Made by a program: the position numbers and the translations under genes. The notes beneath the pieces are model-generated. The model ran no database searches, had not been told where the DNA came from, and was given only the letters and a program-made list of their open reading frames with translations. Below, one piece after another: positions 48,446 to 64,000 of a DNA stretch of 64,000 nucleotides. Position 1 is the first letter of the stretch. Each line of letters starts with the position of its first letter. The stretch is from Tyto alba (lineage: Eukaryota; Chordata; Aves; Strigiformes; Tytonidae), in NCBI RefSeq assembly GCF_018691265.1, contig NW_024881322.1, positions 15,773,489-15,837,488 of the forward strand. The letters are read 5' to 3'.

Positions 48446-50468
48446 CTTGACTGCATCCCTGTTCAGTTCAGCTATTGCATTGAGTAGAAAATAAATTGAA
48501 ATGGAATAGAGGTTGTAAGTCTGGCCCTGAAATGATACCTGGTCTTGATATTTGGTTTGGTTTTCTATGGAAAGGCCTTACTCTCCTGTCAAGCCCTCTT
48601 GGCTCAGTGGAGGTCTAGCCCAGCCCCAATGAAGAGTGGATATCTGTAGCTTTTCCCTGTAATAAGAAGCTGTGGAAGTACCCTATTCCTTTAAAGCAAG
48701 AAAGAAAACAAGACATTACATCTTTGGTCCTAGTGCAGCCCATTCGACAAGCTACTTGAAGGTGTCACGTTTTCCTTTTGTAAAAACTTTTTTTTTTTTT
48801 TTTTCCATTATTTTAAAAAGGCTCCTTAAAAGTTGTATGTCAGAACAAAGAGATAACCCTTACAAAAAGAAAGTTAGAAAATGGGATCCCAATATAAAAA
48901 TTTGAACCAGTGGTGATAAAACATTACAAAGCATTCCTGCTAAGTGTTATACAGAGTTTGACATTTCATTAATATATGGTTTTCATCAGGAAGGAGGACA
49001 CAGGTATATTTTCATACTTTGTCCTGATTCAGCTGTTTTCTCACAGAGAAACGCGACAGGGAACAAAAGCCAGAGTACTGTAACTGCTCATTTGGAAAGG
49101 CAACAGTCATTCTAACAGAAGATGTTGAACTCTGAATCTGAAAAATGAGTGCTTGTCTGGAAATGCAAAGTTTCTCCTTGGCACCCTGGAGCACCCCCAG
49201 ACAGACTGAGGACACCCCGGGCACCTTGTGATGGGACCTCTTTAAGCTGTTTGGGGTCCTGTGACGTTGTAGCCCGAACTGTGTCTCCCGGGGAAGAGAT
49301 TCACCCCATAGTATGAACGCCACGTTCGCTGGTTTTTGCACAAGCAATCTCTGCAAGAGGACTCTGCTTCAATCCAGCAGCAGGGACTGGAGCCACATGT
49401 CTATTCCCACCCGTACCGGCAGAAACACTCAGTGGCCCCAGTGACATCCCTGGTCAAATTTGGCAGCTATCTTGGGTATCAAGTGCTACTTCCCCGCTAC
49501 TTCTCTCCTTACACAAGCCCCTTCCTTTCAAATAGACCACAGGACCATTTTTCTAACACGGGGGCTTCATGTGGCCACCTGCCAGCGACGCTGGTGGGAC
49601 AGGACATCGCCCCGAGGCCTTCCAGAAACCACCATACAGTTCCAACCGCTCTCTCTAGAAAACTCACTACTGCCCTGTTGCCTGCCAGCTGGAAACAAAA
49701 GCAAACCCCTGGCCTCTCGGGTGAATTTACCCAACAAGACCAATTGCAACATGAGGGAAGTTTCCCAAGCCAACTCCCTTCACAGCAGAAGAAAACAACC
49801 CAAGTCAAGTGCGCTGACACTGTACACAGATCGCTGGAAAACATCAAAGTAAGATGAAGACTCTTGACTTAACTTACATTTCCATATACTTAGCAGTTAT
49901 TAAAAGTCTTAAATTATTATTTGCAAAAACAGATTCATATTAACTGCTGCTTTACGATTAAGAGATGCTAAGCACTAACTTGTGAATGGCTTTATTTTGC
50001 CTTCCAGGAGAAATACAGTAAAAATGGGAAATTTTCATTTTCTTAGTTGTTAAGACTCTATTAGCTTTAAAAAGTGGCTGTGGCCTGCTATATTTCCCTA
50101 TTTAGTTGCATTTTAAGAATCAGCATTTTCTACCCACACCTCCTGAGAGACAACGGCAGAACTTTCACATTATTTTTGGATGCTGATTTATGCTGCCTGT
50201 GTTTGCCTTTACGAGCACTGAATATTTGCAGGGGGCTCCTTGCTGTTAAATGGCCAGTGAGCTGCAGTGGGAAAACCAGATCATTTCAGCTGCTTATTCT
50301 GTTGGATTTTTTGTATGAATCATTTGGTGCATTGTTAATGTCTGTGAGCATCACCCCCACAGCATCTGTGCCCCCAGCGACAGCCACGCGGCTGCGTGGT
50401 CCCATCTGCTCCCAGTGCCGCTGTACCTGCCACTGCAGGCACTGCCCACAGGTTACACCACCCTGCTC

Positions 50469-50512
50469 AGTTTTGTTTTTTTTTTTTTTTGTTTTGTTTT
50501 TTTTTTTTTTTT
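50469..50512. repeat. Interrupted poly(T) with G
   Basis: T runs broken by single G residues (GTTTTG words). Simple sequence in the probable EGFR 3' untranslated region. Confidence 0.85.
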
Positions 50513-52035
50513 CTGGCTTTTGAAGCATTACTGAGCTGCTGATTTGCAAGTCATGGCTTACAGGATGCCTGTTTACCAAAACTACTTCACGATACAGCCG
50601 ATCCCACCAGTCTGGAATCTATACATTTGTATGAAGAGTTTGTGGTCCTACCTCTTCTTTCCCACTTCTCTCATCAAAAACAATGCATTCTAAGTGATGC
50701 TCATTCAAACTTACACTGCTTAATTTTTAGATGAATCTCCTTGTTTCTAGCACTGAGTTGCTACTGAATCCTTCCTAAATTGCTTTAAAAGGACAAGCAT
50801 ATTAACCTCTATTAAATATTTTTCATGCTACATAATGCTGGTGATACATATTGCTACTTCTTAGTGGCTTTCTTGCTTTCGCTAACAGATGAAAACAAAA
50901 CATCAATAAATTCCTTTGTGCAGCAGTGTTGGAAAGATTCTGCAGGAGAACATGTATTATGTGACTTTATAGTGTTCTGCTTGGAGATGTAACAGATTTA
51001 GCAAACTGAAAATTATCTGTGATTTCTGTTAAGATCTTTTTTTGGTTTTATGTACGTTCCTCCTGGGGCGGTGGGTGGAGAAAAGCTGTGCTGCCTGTGC
51101 GTACATGTTGCACGCTTGTGAGAGCAACACAACAAATCTGCTCTCAGGAATGCAAGGAGAAATCTGCCACTAATTGGACGTGGGAACTGAAGTTTGGTTA
51201 GCATTTTAAATACAAGCCCAGTAATAAACATTGCATCTGCCACACCGCCGTGCCTGGGACTCAGTCACAGTGACACACATGTACTGAACGGGACAATCTT
51301 TGGATTTTGACCTAATATACTGCTTTACCCTAGACCGCAGCATGGCTGATGAGCTACTGCACACACAGAAGCTGCTAATGCATTTTACACTATGTTACTT
51401 ATAAAAGGGGTTATTTCACGTGACTGTTCTCCTTCATTCCTCAATAAATCTGTAAAAACAATGTTCTGAGGATTTGCTGCTTGATCCTGGATTCCAGATG
51501 CAATACTTAAACTGAAACACATACTGATAGATTCAAAACACAGTGGTGGCATAAATTTGACTATTTCTTGCTACTTAATATAGACCACATATCCTCTGCA
51601 ACTCAGCTGCTTGTGCTACCCTCAAGCAAGTTGCCAGTGTTCAACTAGTCAAGGGCCTTTGTACCAAAATCACCAAATGTGCATTTACTTTCTGTTCTAG
51701 TGGTTTGATTAAAATAGCGCTGCTAAGCTGCTGGTGGGGGATGTGTCTGAATTAGTGATTAAATTCACACTTTAGGCACTTTCTTCTTCCTATATTCATA
51801 AGAAATGTTAATGACGGAAGAATTTGAGGTTCTGGGTCAAGGGTCCCTGGAAAGAGTAGCTGATTGTCCTGTATTTGATTTATACTATTAAAATGTTAGC
51901 CTTGCCTGGCCTGCCTATTCCACACTGATAACAGAAGATGTTGCTGGGTATTTTAACAAAGCAGTAGGCAACTCTGTGTTTCAGAAGAGGGAGATAATAT
52001 TTTTCACCATTCTACATTATTCTTCCTTTCTATAA

Positions 52036-52041
52036 TTTATT
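52036..52041 (-). terminator. EGFR: Candidate proximal EGFR polyadenylation signal
   Basis: The first AATAAA I noticed on the EGFR strand, about 1.2 kb after the stop codon. Use of this site would give an mRNA near the shorter EGFR species known in mammals. Hexamers alone are weak evidence. Confidence 0.3.
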
Positions 52042-53260
52042 CTTACTGCCCCTCCTGCACTGCCAGAATATGTAAGCCCAAAGGGACAGGCAACCAGCCC
52101 CAGTCCCTGCCCCAGCGTGGTACAGCAATTGGCAGTATTCTGCCTTGAAGTGAGTGAAGTGTAATGCCTTCCTTTGCCAAATATATAGGGGAAAATGATT
52201 TCTGCTCTGGGCCCCCTAAGGGAAAGAAAACTGCTTGGCTAGAGCTACCTGTGTTTCTTGCCCTAGTCAAGTTTAATTTAGTGTAGTTCTTCCAGACTGT
52301 CTCATGAATGCTCCAATTTGCCACCGTTTGCATTTCCTTGACATTTAATTAAAGTCTGTTAAACATTATTTGACACTTCATTTTTCAGTTACGGCAACAT
52401 CTTTAACAGTTTTGTTGAAGAAGAGAGAGGCATTTTGACAACTTGACAGCTGCATAGGGATAAAAAACCAAGAGTCTTGTGTCTGACCATCAGAAAACAG
52501 ACTAGCGAGCACTTTATAGCCATGTACAGATGACTCTGAGGTGAGTTCCTCCTGTCAGTTTTTCGCAGTAGTGGTCAGTAGGTGATGCATCATGCCATTT
52601 TGCTCCTTGTGCTAGTTTTCCCCTGAGCAATCCACTCCGTACTGCTCTGGGCAAAATCTCCCATATGTCCCCCAGATGCACTTCTCCTCTTCATGCCAAG
52701 AGGCAGTATATGGAGACAATTTGTAAAAATCCGGTGGTTTGGAATAACTATTTCTGTTCCAGGAGTTTTGGAAAACTATTCGGTAACATTATTTTTTTTT
52801 TTTTTTCCTGCTGGTGATCTGAGCACCACATAGCAGACCAGCACTACAAGCATCTGATCTTGTAAAAGAACCAAAAATTCTGTTAGAAACATTTATAAAA
52901 ATACAGACTGTAGAAAGGAATTTGACTGTACAATGTGTACAGCTCTCAAGTTTATCCCACAGTGGCTTCTTACCATGCTACCACTTGAAAATGAAAGGAA
53001 TGCATCTGTACTTCTGTCCAGGAAGATCCTGCTCCATCCCAACATGCATCCAAGTGCAGGCTACGGGCTTCAGTTATTATGTGGAAATGGGCAAGAAAAG
53101 ACCCAAACTACACAGTTTCAACCCCCATGCTGAAAAGGAAAGGTGTGCTTATTGATGCATTGCGGTTGCCGTTCGCTCTGAGCAAGAGTCCGTTCTTGCA
53201 GCAGCCACGTAGTTCACCAAGAATCTGGCTCACCTCACTGCAAGAGAAAATTCTCTAAGG

Positions 53261-53637
53261 TCATGCTGAGGCTTCAATGTATTCACTTTTTGGTGCTGCT
53301 ACCCTCAAGTACTCCGGGTTTTCTGCTGCGGGAACTTTCAAGAGACCATTGGGTTTGGTTTCCTTCGGTAAGAAGTCCTGCTGGTAGTCAGGATTGTCCA
53401 GATTTATTTGATGGTTGCCTGCTTGGATCCAGTAAGGAGAGCTCTCGAAGACTGTCTTGGCCAGTGGAGACTGGTTGGTGTTGAGATACTCGGGGTTGTC
53501 CACAGCTGTGCTGTGTGAATTCTGGTAGCTGGAGTCTATGGGGACCTTTGAATTTGCTGTGACAGAGAAGTTGTTGTAGATTGGATTCTGGACCACTGAG
53601 GCAGATGCTTCCTTGGGCACCAACTGGTTTACGTACT
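53261..53637 (-). CDS. EGFR: EGFR exon 28, coding part (C-terminal signalling tail)
   Basis: The acceptor TTTCAG precedes AGTACGTAAAC; with the last G of exon 27 this makes EYVNQ, the GRB2-binding tyrosine that corresponds to human Y1092 (mature 1068). Further sites are NPIYNN, NPEYLN, NPDYQQDF and NPEYLRV, the SHC and GRB2 docking tyrosines of the receptor tail. The stop TGA is at 53261-53263. The end reads APKSEYIEASA; human EGFR ends with Phe in the matching place, so this bird has an extra tyrosine and two more residues. The human NAEYLRV site is NPEYLRV here, a full NPXY motif. The tail is disordered and is the phosphorylation platform of the receptor. Confidence 0.97.
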
Positions 53638-54658
53638 CTGAAATAAAAAGAAAATTAAAAGGAATGGAAATGAAGACATGTAACTAATGCAGCCATTTGC
53701 ATCACTTGAGGCACAGTTTCAACCCAGCTGGCGCTTGCTCTTTGCGCACAGCATCTCGCTGAACTTCCCGGAGTGGAAGCAAGCCAAAGGCAGGGACTGC
53801 CGTGCCATGGCACCAAACACGCTGCCCTGAAGTTCACCTGCAGGAATTCAGCTTGCAAAGCAGCAGAAGGAAGGCTTGGACCATGAAAGAGTGAGATAGC
53901 TACTGCTGATTTTAGTGACGTGTGGGTAGCTATGTCCCAGATAGCGTTCTGAAATTGCAGCCTGGGTGCTTAGCTGCCAGAAGCTGTTTCCCTAGAAAAG
54001 TGTTTAGAGATGAGGAAAAGGCCCAGAAAATACAGGACTGACAGTAACAGAGACTCCATGTTTCACATCAATGCCATCTCTTTGCAGGGTCTTTCACCCT
54101 TTTTAGCTGTGGTGTATTCTTGGAAGGGTTGTTTGGGACTTTTTAAGGGCACAAAGCACCATGAGTGCATAACCCAGCACTGGCTCCCTCGGTGCTCGCT
54201 GGCTCGCTCCCCAACCACCTACACCATAAGTCCATGTGAAACCGTGAGCTGCCTTCTGCGTATCAACATCTGAAAGCGCTGAAACTGCCAGAAAGCTGTT
54301 TATATTGCTGAAACGGTTTAAGGGGTGAAGTGAAACCTGGTTTTTAGGACATATTCTCTCAAGTAGAAAGCTTTAAACACACGTAAACTTCCTGAGCCAG
54401 ATGGCACATGTGGCAAACATGAGGAACCTGGCTGGTGAAGGAACAAAAAATAAGAAATGGCCAGAAGCAGCCAGATAAAGTCTAGGAAAAGTATACGTGC
54501 ACACATTTCCACTCCCGTTTACAGAGCCAAAAAAAAAGGCAGGAAGGATATGGACTGTTTCTTTTCTACAGAAAAGGAAGGACAATGATTATATTCACAA
54601 CCAACCAAATGGTTTAGAATGAGTGGTCGTGGCATGGAAACATGGGAGAGGTACTCAC
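53638..54658 (-). other. EGFR: EGFR intron 27
   Basis: A 1021-bp intron from donor GTGAGT (54658) to acceptor TTTCAG (53638). I see no repeat or RNA gene in it. Confidence 0.9.
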
Positions 54659-54764
54659 CTGGGGCTGGCAGGAAGCCATCATCTATGCTGTCCTCCAGGA
54701 AAGTGCCTGTTGGGTCTGAACTATACCTCTGGACAAAGCTGTCTTCCCTCACAGGGTGCCCCTG
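54659..54764 (-). CDS. EGFR: EGFR exon 27 (CBL-docking segment)
   Basis: A 106-bp exon encoding [20 protein letters not shown] and then [15 protein letters not shown], ending with the first base of a Glu codon. FVQRYSSDP carries the tyrosine that corresponds to human Y1069 (mature 1045), the docking site for the ubiquitin ligase CBL that drives receptor degradation. The acceptor reads CTAGCAG, a tandem NAGNAG site: using the first AG starts with Gln, using the second removes that Gln. I placed the start at the first AG. The donor is GTGAGT. Confidence 0.93.
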
Positions 54765-54864
54765 CTAGGTTGGAAGTAGAGAAAATCAGTATTAAAGTGA
54801 CTGTTTTATAGAAGTTGATCCACACAGGAGAAGTTGCTCCTTTTTTAAAGGTCATCCCACTTAC

Positions 54865-54912
54865 CCCATTCCTGTCAATGCAGGTTGTAGCAGAGTTGTT
54901 GCTAGTAGCGCT
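54865..54912 (-). CDS. EGFR: EGFR exon 26
   Basis: A 48-bp phase-0 exon encoding SATSNNSATTCIDRNG between acceptor TTTTCAG and donor GTAAGT. It matches the SATSNNS...CIDRNG stretch of the mammalian receptor tail. Introns 25 (94 bp) and 26 (100 bp) are near the minimum length for vertebrate introns, in keeping with a compact bird genome. Confidence 0.95.
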
Positions 54913-55006
54913 CTGAAAAAGAGAGAGAAAGAAAATACAGACATTCTGAGAAGCAGTTCACTCTTAAAATTGCTTGTCATGTTTCCACAGAGGAAAAATT
55001 TCATAC

Positions 55007-55174
55007 CAATGAACTCAAGAGAGGAGTGCGGGATGTTGAAGGGCTGTTGAAAAAGCCCTGGTGTGGCACGAGATACTCATCCGCGTCCACTATATCTTCC
55101 ATGTCCTCCTCTTCCATCAGAGTGCGATAGAATTTGGAGTCCGTAGGGCTGGGCAGGTGCATCCTATCATCTCC
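55007..55174 (-). CDS. EGFR: EGFR exon 25
   Basis: A 168-bp phase-0 exon encoding [20 protein letters not shown], then the acidic run [20 protein letters not shown] and [22 protein letters not shown] holds the tyrosine that corresponds to human Y1016 (mature 992), a docking site for PLC-gamma. The acidic stretch just before it is a known inhibitory segment that packs on the kinase. The donor is GTATGA, weaker than the others. Confidence 0.96.
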
Positions 55175-59825
<4,651 letters not shown>

Positions 59826-60380
59826 CTAGGAAAAATCACAAATAAGCCTTAAGAGGCTGACCCAAAATTTATCAGCGATGCTTACCACCAGGTGGTGTTT
59901 AAACCAATAATTTGGTTGCAGAAGGGAAAAAAACCCAACCAACAAACACAACTATCTGAGTGGTAGAGCAGGCAACTTTTGAGTCCCCTATTATTATTCT
60001 CATTTATTATGTTGAACCGGGGAACTTGTGAAATACTAAGCATATTAGAAATATCTCTTACAAATTGGTTTTACAATACTTTTAACAGTCAAATTACTAT
60101 TTTTTCATCATAACAGGACACAAATCCAATCTCTGGCTATATGACAAAGACTGATCTGTGCTCATATGGTTTCCATTTATGGTCTCCACAATATTTGCAA
60201 GCAGCTTCTCTTTTAATTTCTCAGCAGGACACAGTCTCTCCATCAGCACGTAGTACAACACGAAGGCGTGTTGAACCAAGTCTGACAGGTCTTTCTCCTG
60301 CTATAAATATGCAGCATTCCCTTTCTCTTCATAAACTGCACAGTGTTATTGGTGTTGGCTACACCGATGAATTCAGCCAT

Positions 60381-60411
<31 letters not shown>

Positions 60412-60706
60412 CCCCCCTCCTTTAATGTTTTTTTAATAATCTTGCTTTTTCCCAGACATTCTGGGTGGGAATTTCAAAAGCATTCACTGCTCTGCTACCT
60501 CCGCTCCCACTGCAGTCCCACTGGCCCGACGCTGCTTCGGCTGATTTCAGAGGACTCCCACAGGCTTCAAAGGCAGCACGCTGAGGCGGCAGCTGAGCGC
60601 TTTGAAAAACCCACTCTCCTATTTTTTCCCCCCCTGCGTTTCAGGCCTGTGCTCAAGCACAAACACCGACGAACATGCAGCGGCTCATTTCTCCGAGGTG
60701 CTTTAC
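59826..60706 (-). other. EGFR: EGFR intron 21
   Basis: An 881-bp intron, donor GTAAAG. It contains a T29 run at 60383-60411 followed by C-rich sequence, and no other recognised feature. Confidence 0.9.
60383..60411. repeat. T29 homopolymer
   Basis: Twenty-nine T followed by CCCCCC on the plus strand, inside EGFR intron 21; reads as poly(A) in the sense of the gene. Confidence 0.9.
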
Positions 60707-60862
60707 CTTCCCCCCCTCGGCATGATACTCCTTCTCGTCGGCGCCCAGCAGCTTTGCCAGCCCGAAGTCCGTGATTTTCACGTGTTGAGGAGTCTTAACG
60801 AGGACGTTCCTGGCAGCGAGGTCGCGGTGCACCAGGCGACGCTCCTCCAAATAGTTCATTCC
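60707..60862 (-). CDS. EGFR: EGFR exon 21 (catalytic loop and DFG)
   Basis: A 156-bp phase-0 exon of 52 codons, the same length as the human exon. It encodes [20 protein letters not shown] with the HRDLAARN catalytic loop, then [14 protein letters not shown] with the metal-binding DFG, and [10 protein letters not shown] with the activation-loop tyrosine. The catalytic Asp and Asn and the DFG Asp are all present, so the kinase should be active. Acceptor TTGCAG, donor GTAAAG. Confidence 0.98.
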
Positions 60863-63800
60863 CTGCAACACGACAGACCACGGGTGGGCATCGCACGCTC
60901 AGAGCTTGGACGCGCCGACGGGTTACCCGACGTCAGCTGCTGCGGGGTGGCTGTGCGCACACCACCATCAACACGTGGTAACCCATCCCTCCTTCAGGAA
61001 AAGGCTTGCTGCGTCGATTTACGCGATGCTTGTTGCAGGGTGAGGGCGAGTACTCGCACAGTTACAAGGAGGAGTAACTACTACCCTCCAGGAAGCTTTT
61101 TGTGGGTCCGTGTGCCATGGGAGAAAAAAGGGAGAGTAGCAGGTATAGCAGGGGGATGTGGTTCCTTTGGGATTTAGCTCAAGAAATACAAAACTGGGAG
61201 AGGTCTTGCAAAAAAGGGGGCAAACATTTCTTTCAGCTGCATTTGTGCAAGCTCAGTGACTTTAGGAGAGCACCGTACGGAATTTAACTATCACCTTCCA
61301 TACACACGCAGGCCAACCTTACAGAGAGTATGTAGACACTAATGGCCCGGGAGAAGGGTCCAAGCAAAAATAAATTAATTGTTCAAAGTTGCCAATTCTG
61401 TGTCTCAATACAGTGTACTCTGCCTTCTCCCTGCTAGCAATGAAGCATGCTACTGCAACGGTGAGAAAAGGAAATAAAATTAAAAAATTCATTTTATGGC
61501 CAAGCTCAGAGTTACACCGTTTCAAGTCCTCTTTGAAAAGGCAAGTTCTTCCAGTTTCACTGCCTCCCATGATTAGACTGGGTTCACCATAGCATACGTG
61601 CTTTTTTGGTACAACTGCCTCTCATGGAAGAATATGACTAATTGTGCCGGTTTGGCTTTGAGGTATGAACCTAACAGCTGCATTTCTGACCACAGAGATT
61701 ATTCCCCTTTCCCCCACTCCAATCTCTTGGTGTATGAAATCAAAAAGCTCATGATTTTTAAGTTTCCTGCAAGATCCTTTGTAAAAACCACAATTATTCC
61801 CGGTTGATAGGTTTCTGCTGGCAGCAGCTTACGCGCTTGTATTTTTATGAAGAAAGAATTAACAAAAAAGTACTTTTAACCTACAAAGTTAACACCAAAA
61901 TGAGCACGTTGATGTGATGACAGAGCACTGGAGGGAATAATTCCTTTCCAGCCTCCACTCCCTTCCTAAGCCCACTGCTAACCTGGACCACCATCGAATC
62001 CTCCACCCAAGTCCCTCAGCAGAACTTCACCCATGCGCTGCTAATGTTGCCAAAACAAACCACCCAAACAAACTGGCGCAATGCCACTACGAGCATGCAT
62101 TTAATTACACAAATAGATCTTTAGCGAGAAGAGCCCTTGGAACAAAAAATCTTGAGCTGCCGACAGAAAGCAGACTATCTAAAAAAAAAAAAAAATTAAA
62201 ACCAAATCATATAATCTTGCTGCAGTAGGACAAAAAATTTCCTGCTAAACATGCCTTGCTGCAGGGACTTAATAATGCTCAAAGCTGCTGAAAGGCAGAA
62301 TATCAGTTTCAAACTAAGCTAAGATGCTGATAGCTAAAAGACTTGTGCACGTGCATAACCGTACACCGAAGACGATGAAGTGCTCATCTAGAAAGTTCAG
62401 CAGATCTGTAATTTTGTGCAGACCTGGAATTTAAGCAGTTTTTCATCATTAAGTGTGAGACATTAGTGTTCAAAGAGTTACTTCACAACGTTTCTGCATG
62501 TGGAGTGCCTATGCTCTGTCATAACATCTTGTCTGAAAGACAGGACTCCATACCTCAGAGAAAGATATTGTTTATAGATGCAAAGAAAACTTAATTCAAA
62601 GCTGTGAAAACAGAAACAAAAATAAGCTTCCCAGGGAACTTGCCTCCTGCTGGTTAGTTACCAAACATAAATACATTTGTTTCAATTTTTTTCCCCCCTC
62701 CAAAAGTATATTTTTCAAGAGCCAGAGAATGTCCAAAAAGCCAGCATGACATTATCGGAGTAGTAACACCAGACATACTGGTGGGAAAAAGCCGTGTGCC
62801 TGATTTATGAGCACTTTGAGGAGAACTTCAGTGCGGAGCAGCACAAAGGAGTACGTTGAAGTTCAGGCATCAGGGTAGAGGTTGCCATGGACAGATATTG
62901 AACCGACATGAAATAAGCCAAACAGAAGCTAACAATTGTGAATGGCAACCTTTCAGGCAAGTGATGCCCCAAGGATCAATTTGGGGACTGATTTTGCCAC
63001 CTTAAAAATTAACAAGGAGGAGGAGGGCAATGTGGCCTCCAGCTCATCCTCCAAAGGGACTGAAACCAGGACAGAGCAGTAATTGATTTTAAACAAGAGA
63101 GCAAAAGAGTCAGAAAAAGGCAGTTCACATCCCTGGTGGACGTAGAAATTAAAATTCACTTGCTGTGGAGCATGTTGTAAAAAAGTACACACACTGAGAT
63201 GAAAAATGAGCTCTGTATACTTTTGGTGGATACATTTCTGAGGTCCTCAGCACGTTTCCTGAAAGCAAACCACGGCTGGGTGAGCCTGGGATGTATACAA
63301 GGTCTCGAGGGACCGATAAGGCTGTAAGTGTGTGGTTAGCGTGCAGACCATCATGCCCGAAATAAGTGGCCTTAAAGCAGCCGGGTTTTGTGGATCCTGC
63401 CATCTCATACAACAAATCTCCAACAAACTCCAGCTACTTATTTTTTTCTGGTTTTGCTCCATTATTCCATGCTGGCAAATGGATAACTGCCTTCCAAACA
63501 CAGCATATTGTTGCTGAGGGCTAGAGGCTGCACTTCAGTCTCCTTTGCTGCTCTTCTCTTTGGCAAGCAGTGCCAGGTGTGATAACGAGTCTTTTATTTG
63601 GCACTATGGCCACTTTAATTAGATTACAGGCACCAGCTCAGTGCATATAAATTACAGAACAGCTCTGGGGTGCCTGAACGTCTTTCGGTCACAGCCAGCC
63701 TGGGCTAGAATGGAGTTGGAATTTATTACTCAGCAGTTTTGATCCCTGGACCTCAGAGATTTTAGCCTGAAAAATCAGGGTCATTCTCCGAGGCACACAA

Positions 63801-64000
63801 GGACAACATCACCATTTGCCCCACAGCACAGCCCAAAGAAATCTACTGATGGAAGCAGCACTTCGGTATGGCAATTGCCAAATTCTACTCCCTTCCCTGA
63901 CACAGCTTCGTTGCATCACATTGTTGTTTCATTAGAGGGTGTTTGGTTTGGACATAATCGCCTTGGTGATAATACGACGCTGTCTAGGAGCATTTTGAAG
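60863..64000 (-). other. EGFR: EGFR intron 20 (3' part)
   Basis: The intron upstream of exon 21 continues past the right edge. I looked for exon 20, which encodes the gatekeeper region and the helix C end, and did not find it. It has a short A-run near 62180 and otherwise ordinary AT-rich sequence. Confidence 0.85.

Larger units (their letters stand above)
46073..53260 (-). other. EGFR: Probable EGFR 3' untranslated region and downstream DNA
   Basis: This runs from the EGFR stop codon to the distal polyadenylation candidates. I recognise no transposon remains here, and much of 46.9-47.6 kb is AU-rich, as long 3' untranslated regions often are. It contains T-rich simple repeats at about 48406-48445, 48788-48804, 50469-50512 and 52791-52806. 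Open frames (158 codons at 47785-48261 minus, 173 codons at 49336-49857 plus) have no known domain. The true transcript end is not shown. Confidence 0.35.

Noticed and set aside
60863..64000. EGFR exon 20 within the window
   Set aside because: No minus-strand frame resembles the expected kinase segment; the exon must be beyond the right edge.

Overview
This is nuclear DNA from a bird. The evidence is an old CR1 LINE copy, avian-type endogenous retroviral sequence (a decayed ERV-L-like provirus and a solo LTR), short introns, and the reading frames of two vertebrate genes. Both genes are on the minus strand, in the order EGFR then LANCL2 in the direction of transcription, which is the same order and orientation as in mammals. 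I cannot name the species. The EGFR tail reads differently from what I remember of chicken, so a non-galliform bird is my guess.

Layout. Positions 1-8743 are intron 1 of LANCL2. LANCL2 exon 1 (coding 8744-8941, 66 codons ending in a clean donor) lies in a CpG island spanning about 8.3-10.0 kb, with a G20 run eight bases upstream of the start codon and a 12-copy GAGG repeat farther upstream. From 10 to 46 kb the DNA is intergenic. It holds CR1 remains (about 17.2-17.56 and 18.84-20.94 kb), the decayed provirus on the plus strand (about 25.55-32.05 kb: 5' LTR, serine-tRNA-type primer site, gag, protease, RT, RNase H, integrase and an envelope-position remnant), and a separate 1052-bp solo LTR (32690-33741) with a perfect 5-bp target duplication. 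It also holds an A39 run and a 270-bp (AAAGG)26-(AAAGGGG)21 purine tract. From about 46 to 53.26 kb lies a probable long EGFR 3' untranslated region. From 53.26 to 64 kb are the last eight coding exons of EGFR (21 to 28 by human numbering), from the HRD/DFG kinase exon to the stop codon.

How it fits together. EGFR encodes the epidermal growth factor receptor tyrosine kinase. This window has its catalytic loop, activation segment, C-lobe and the whole tyrosine-rich signalling tail. LANCL2 encodes a LanC-like protein with an N-myristoylation signal. The two genes are neighbours by ancestry; nothing in the sequence ties them together functionally. I found no new biological system. The points most worth a second look are the bird-specific tyrosine at the EGFR C-terminus, a tandem NAGNAG acceptor at EGFR exon 27, a CpG island inside EGFR intron 23, the G-run beside the LANCL2 start, the mixed history of the retroviral cluster, and the long purine tract.
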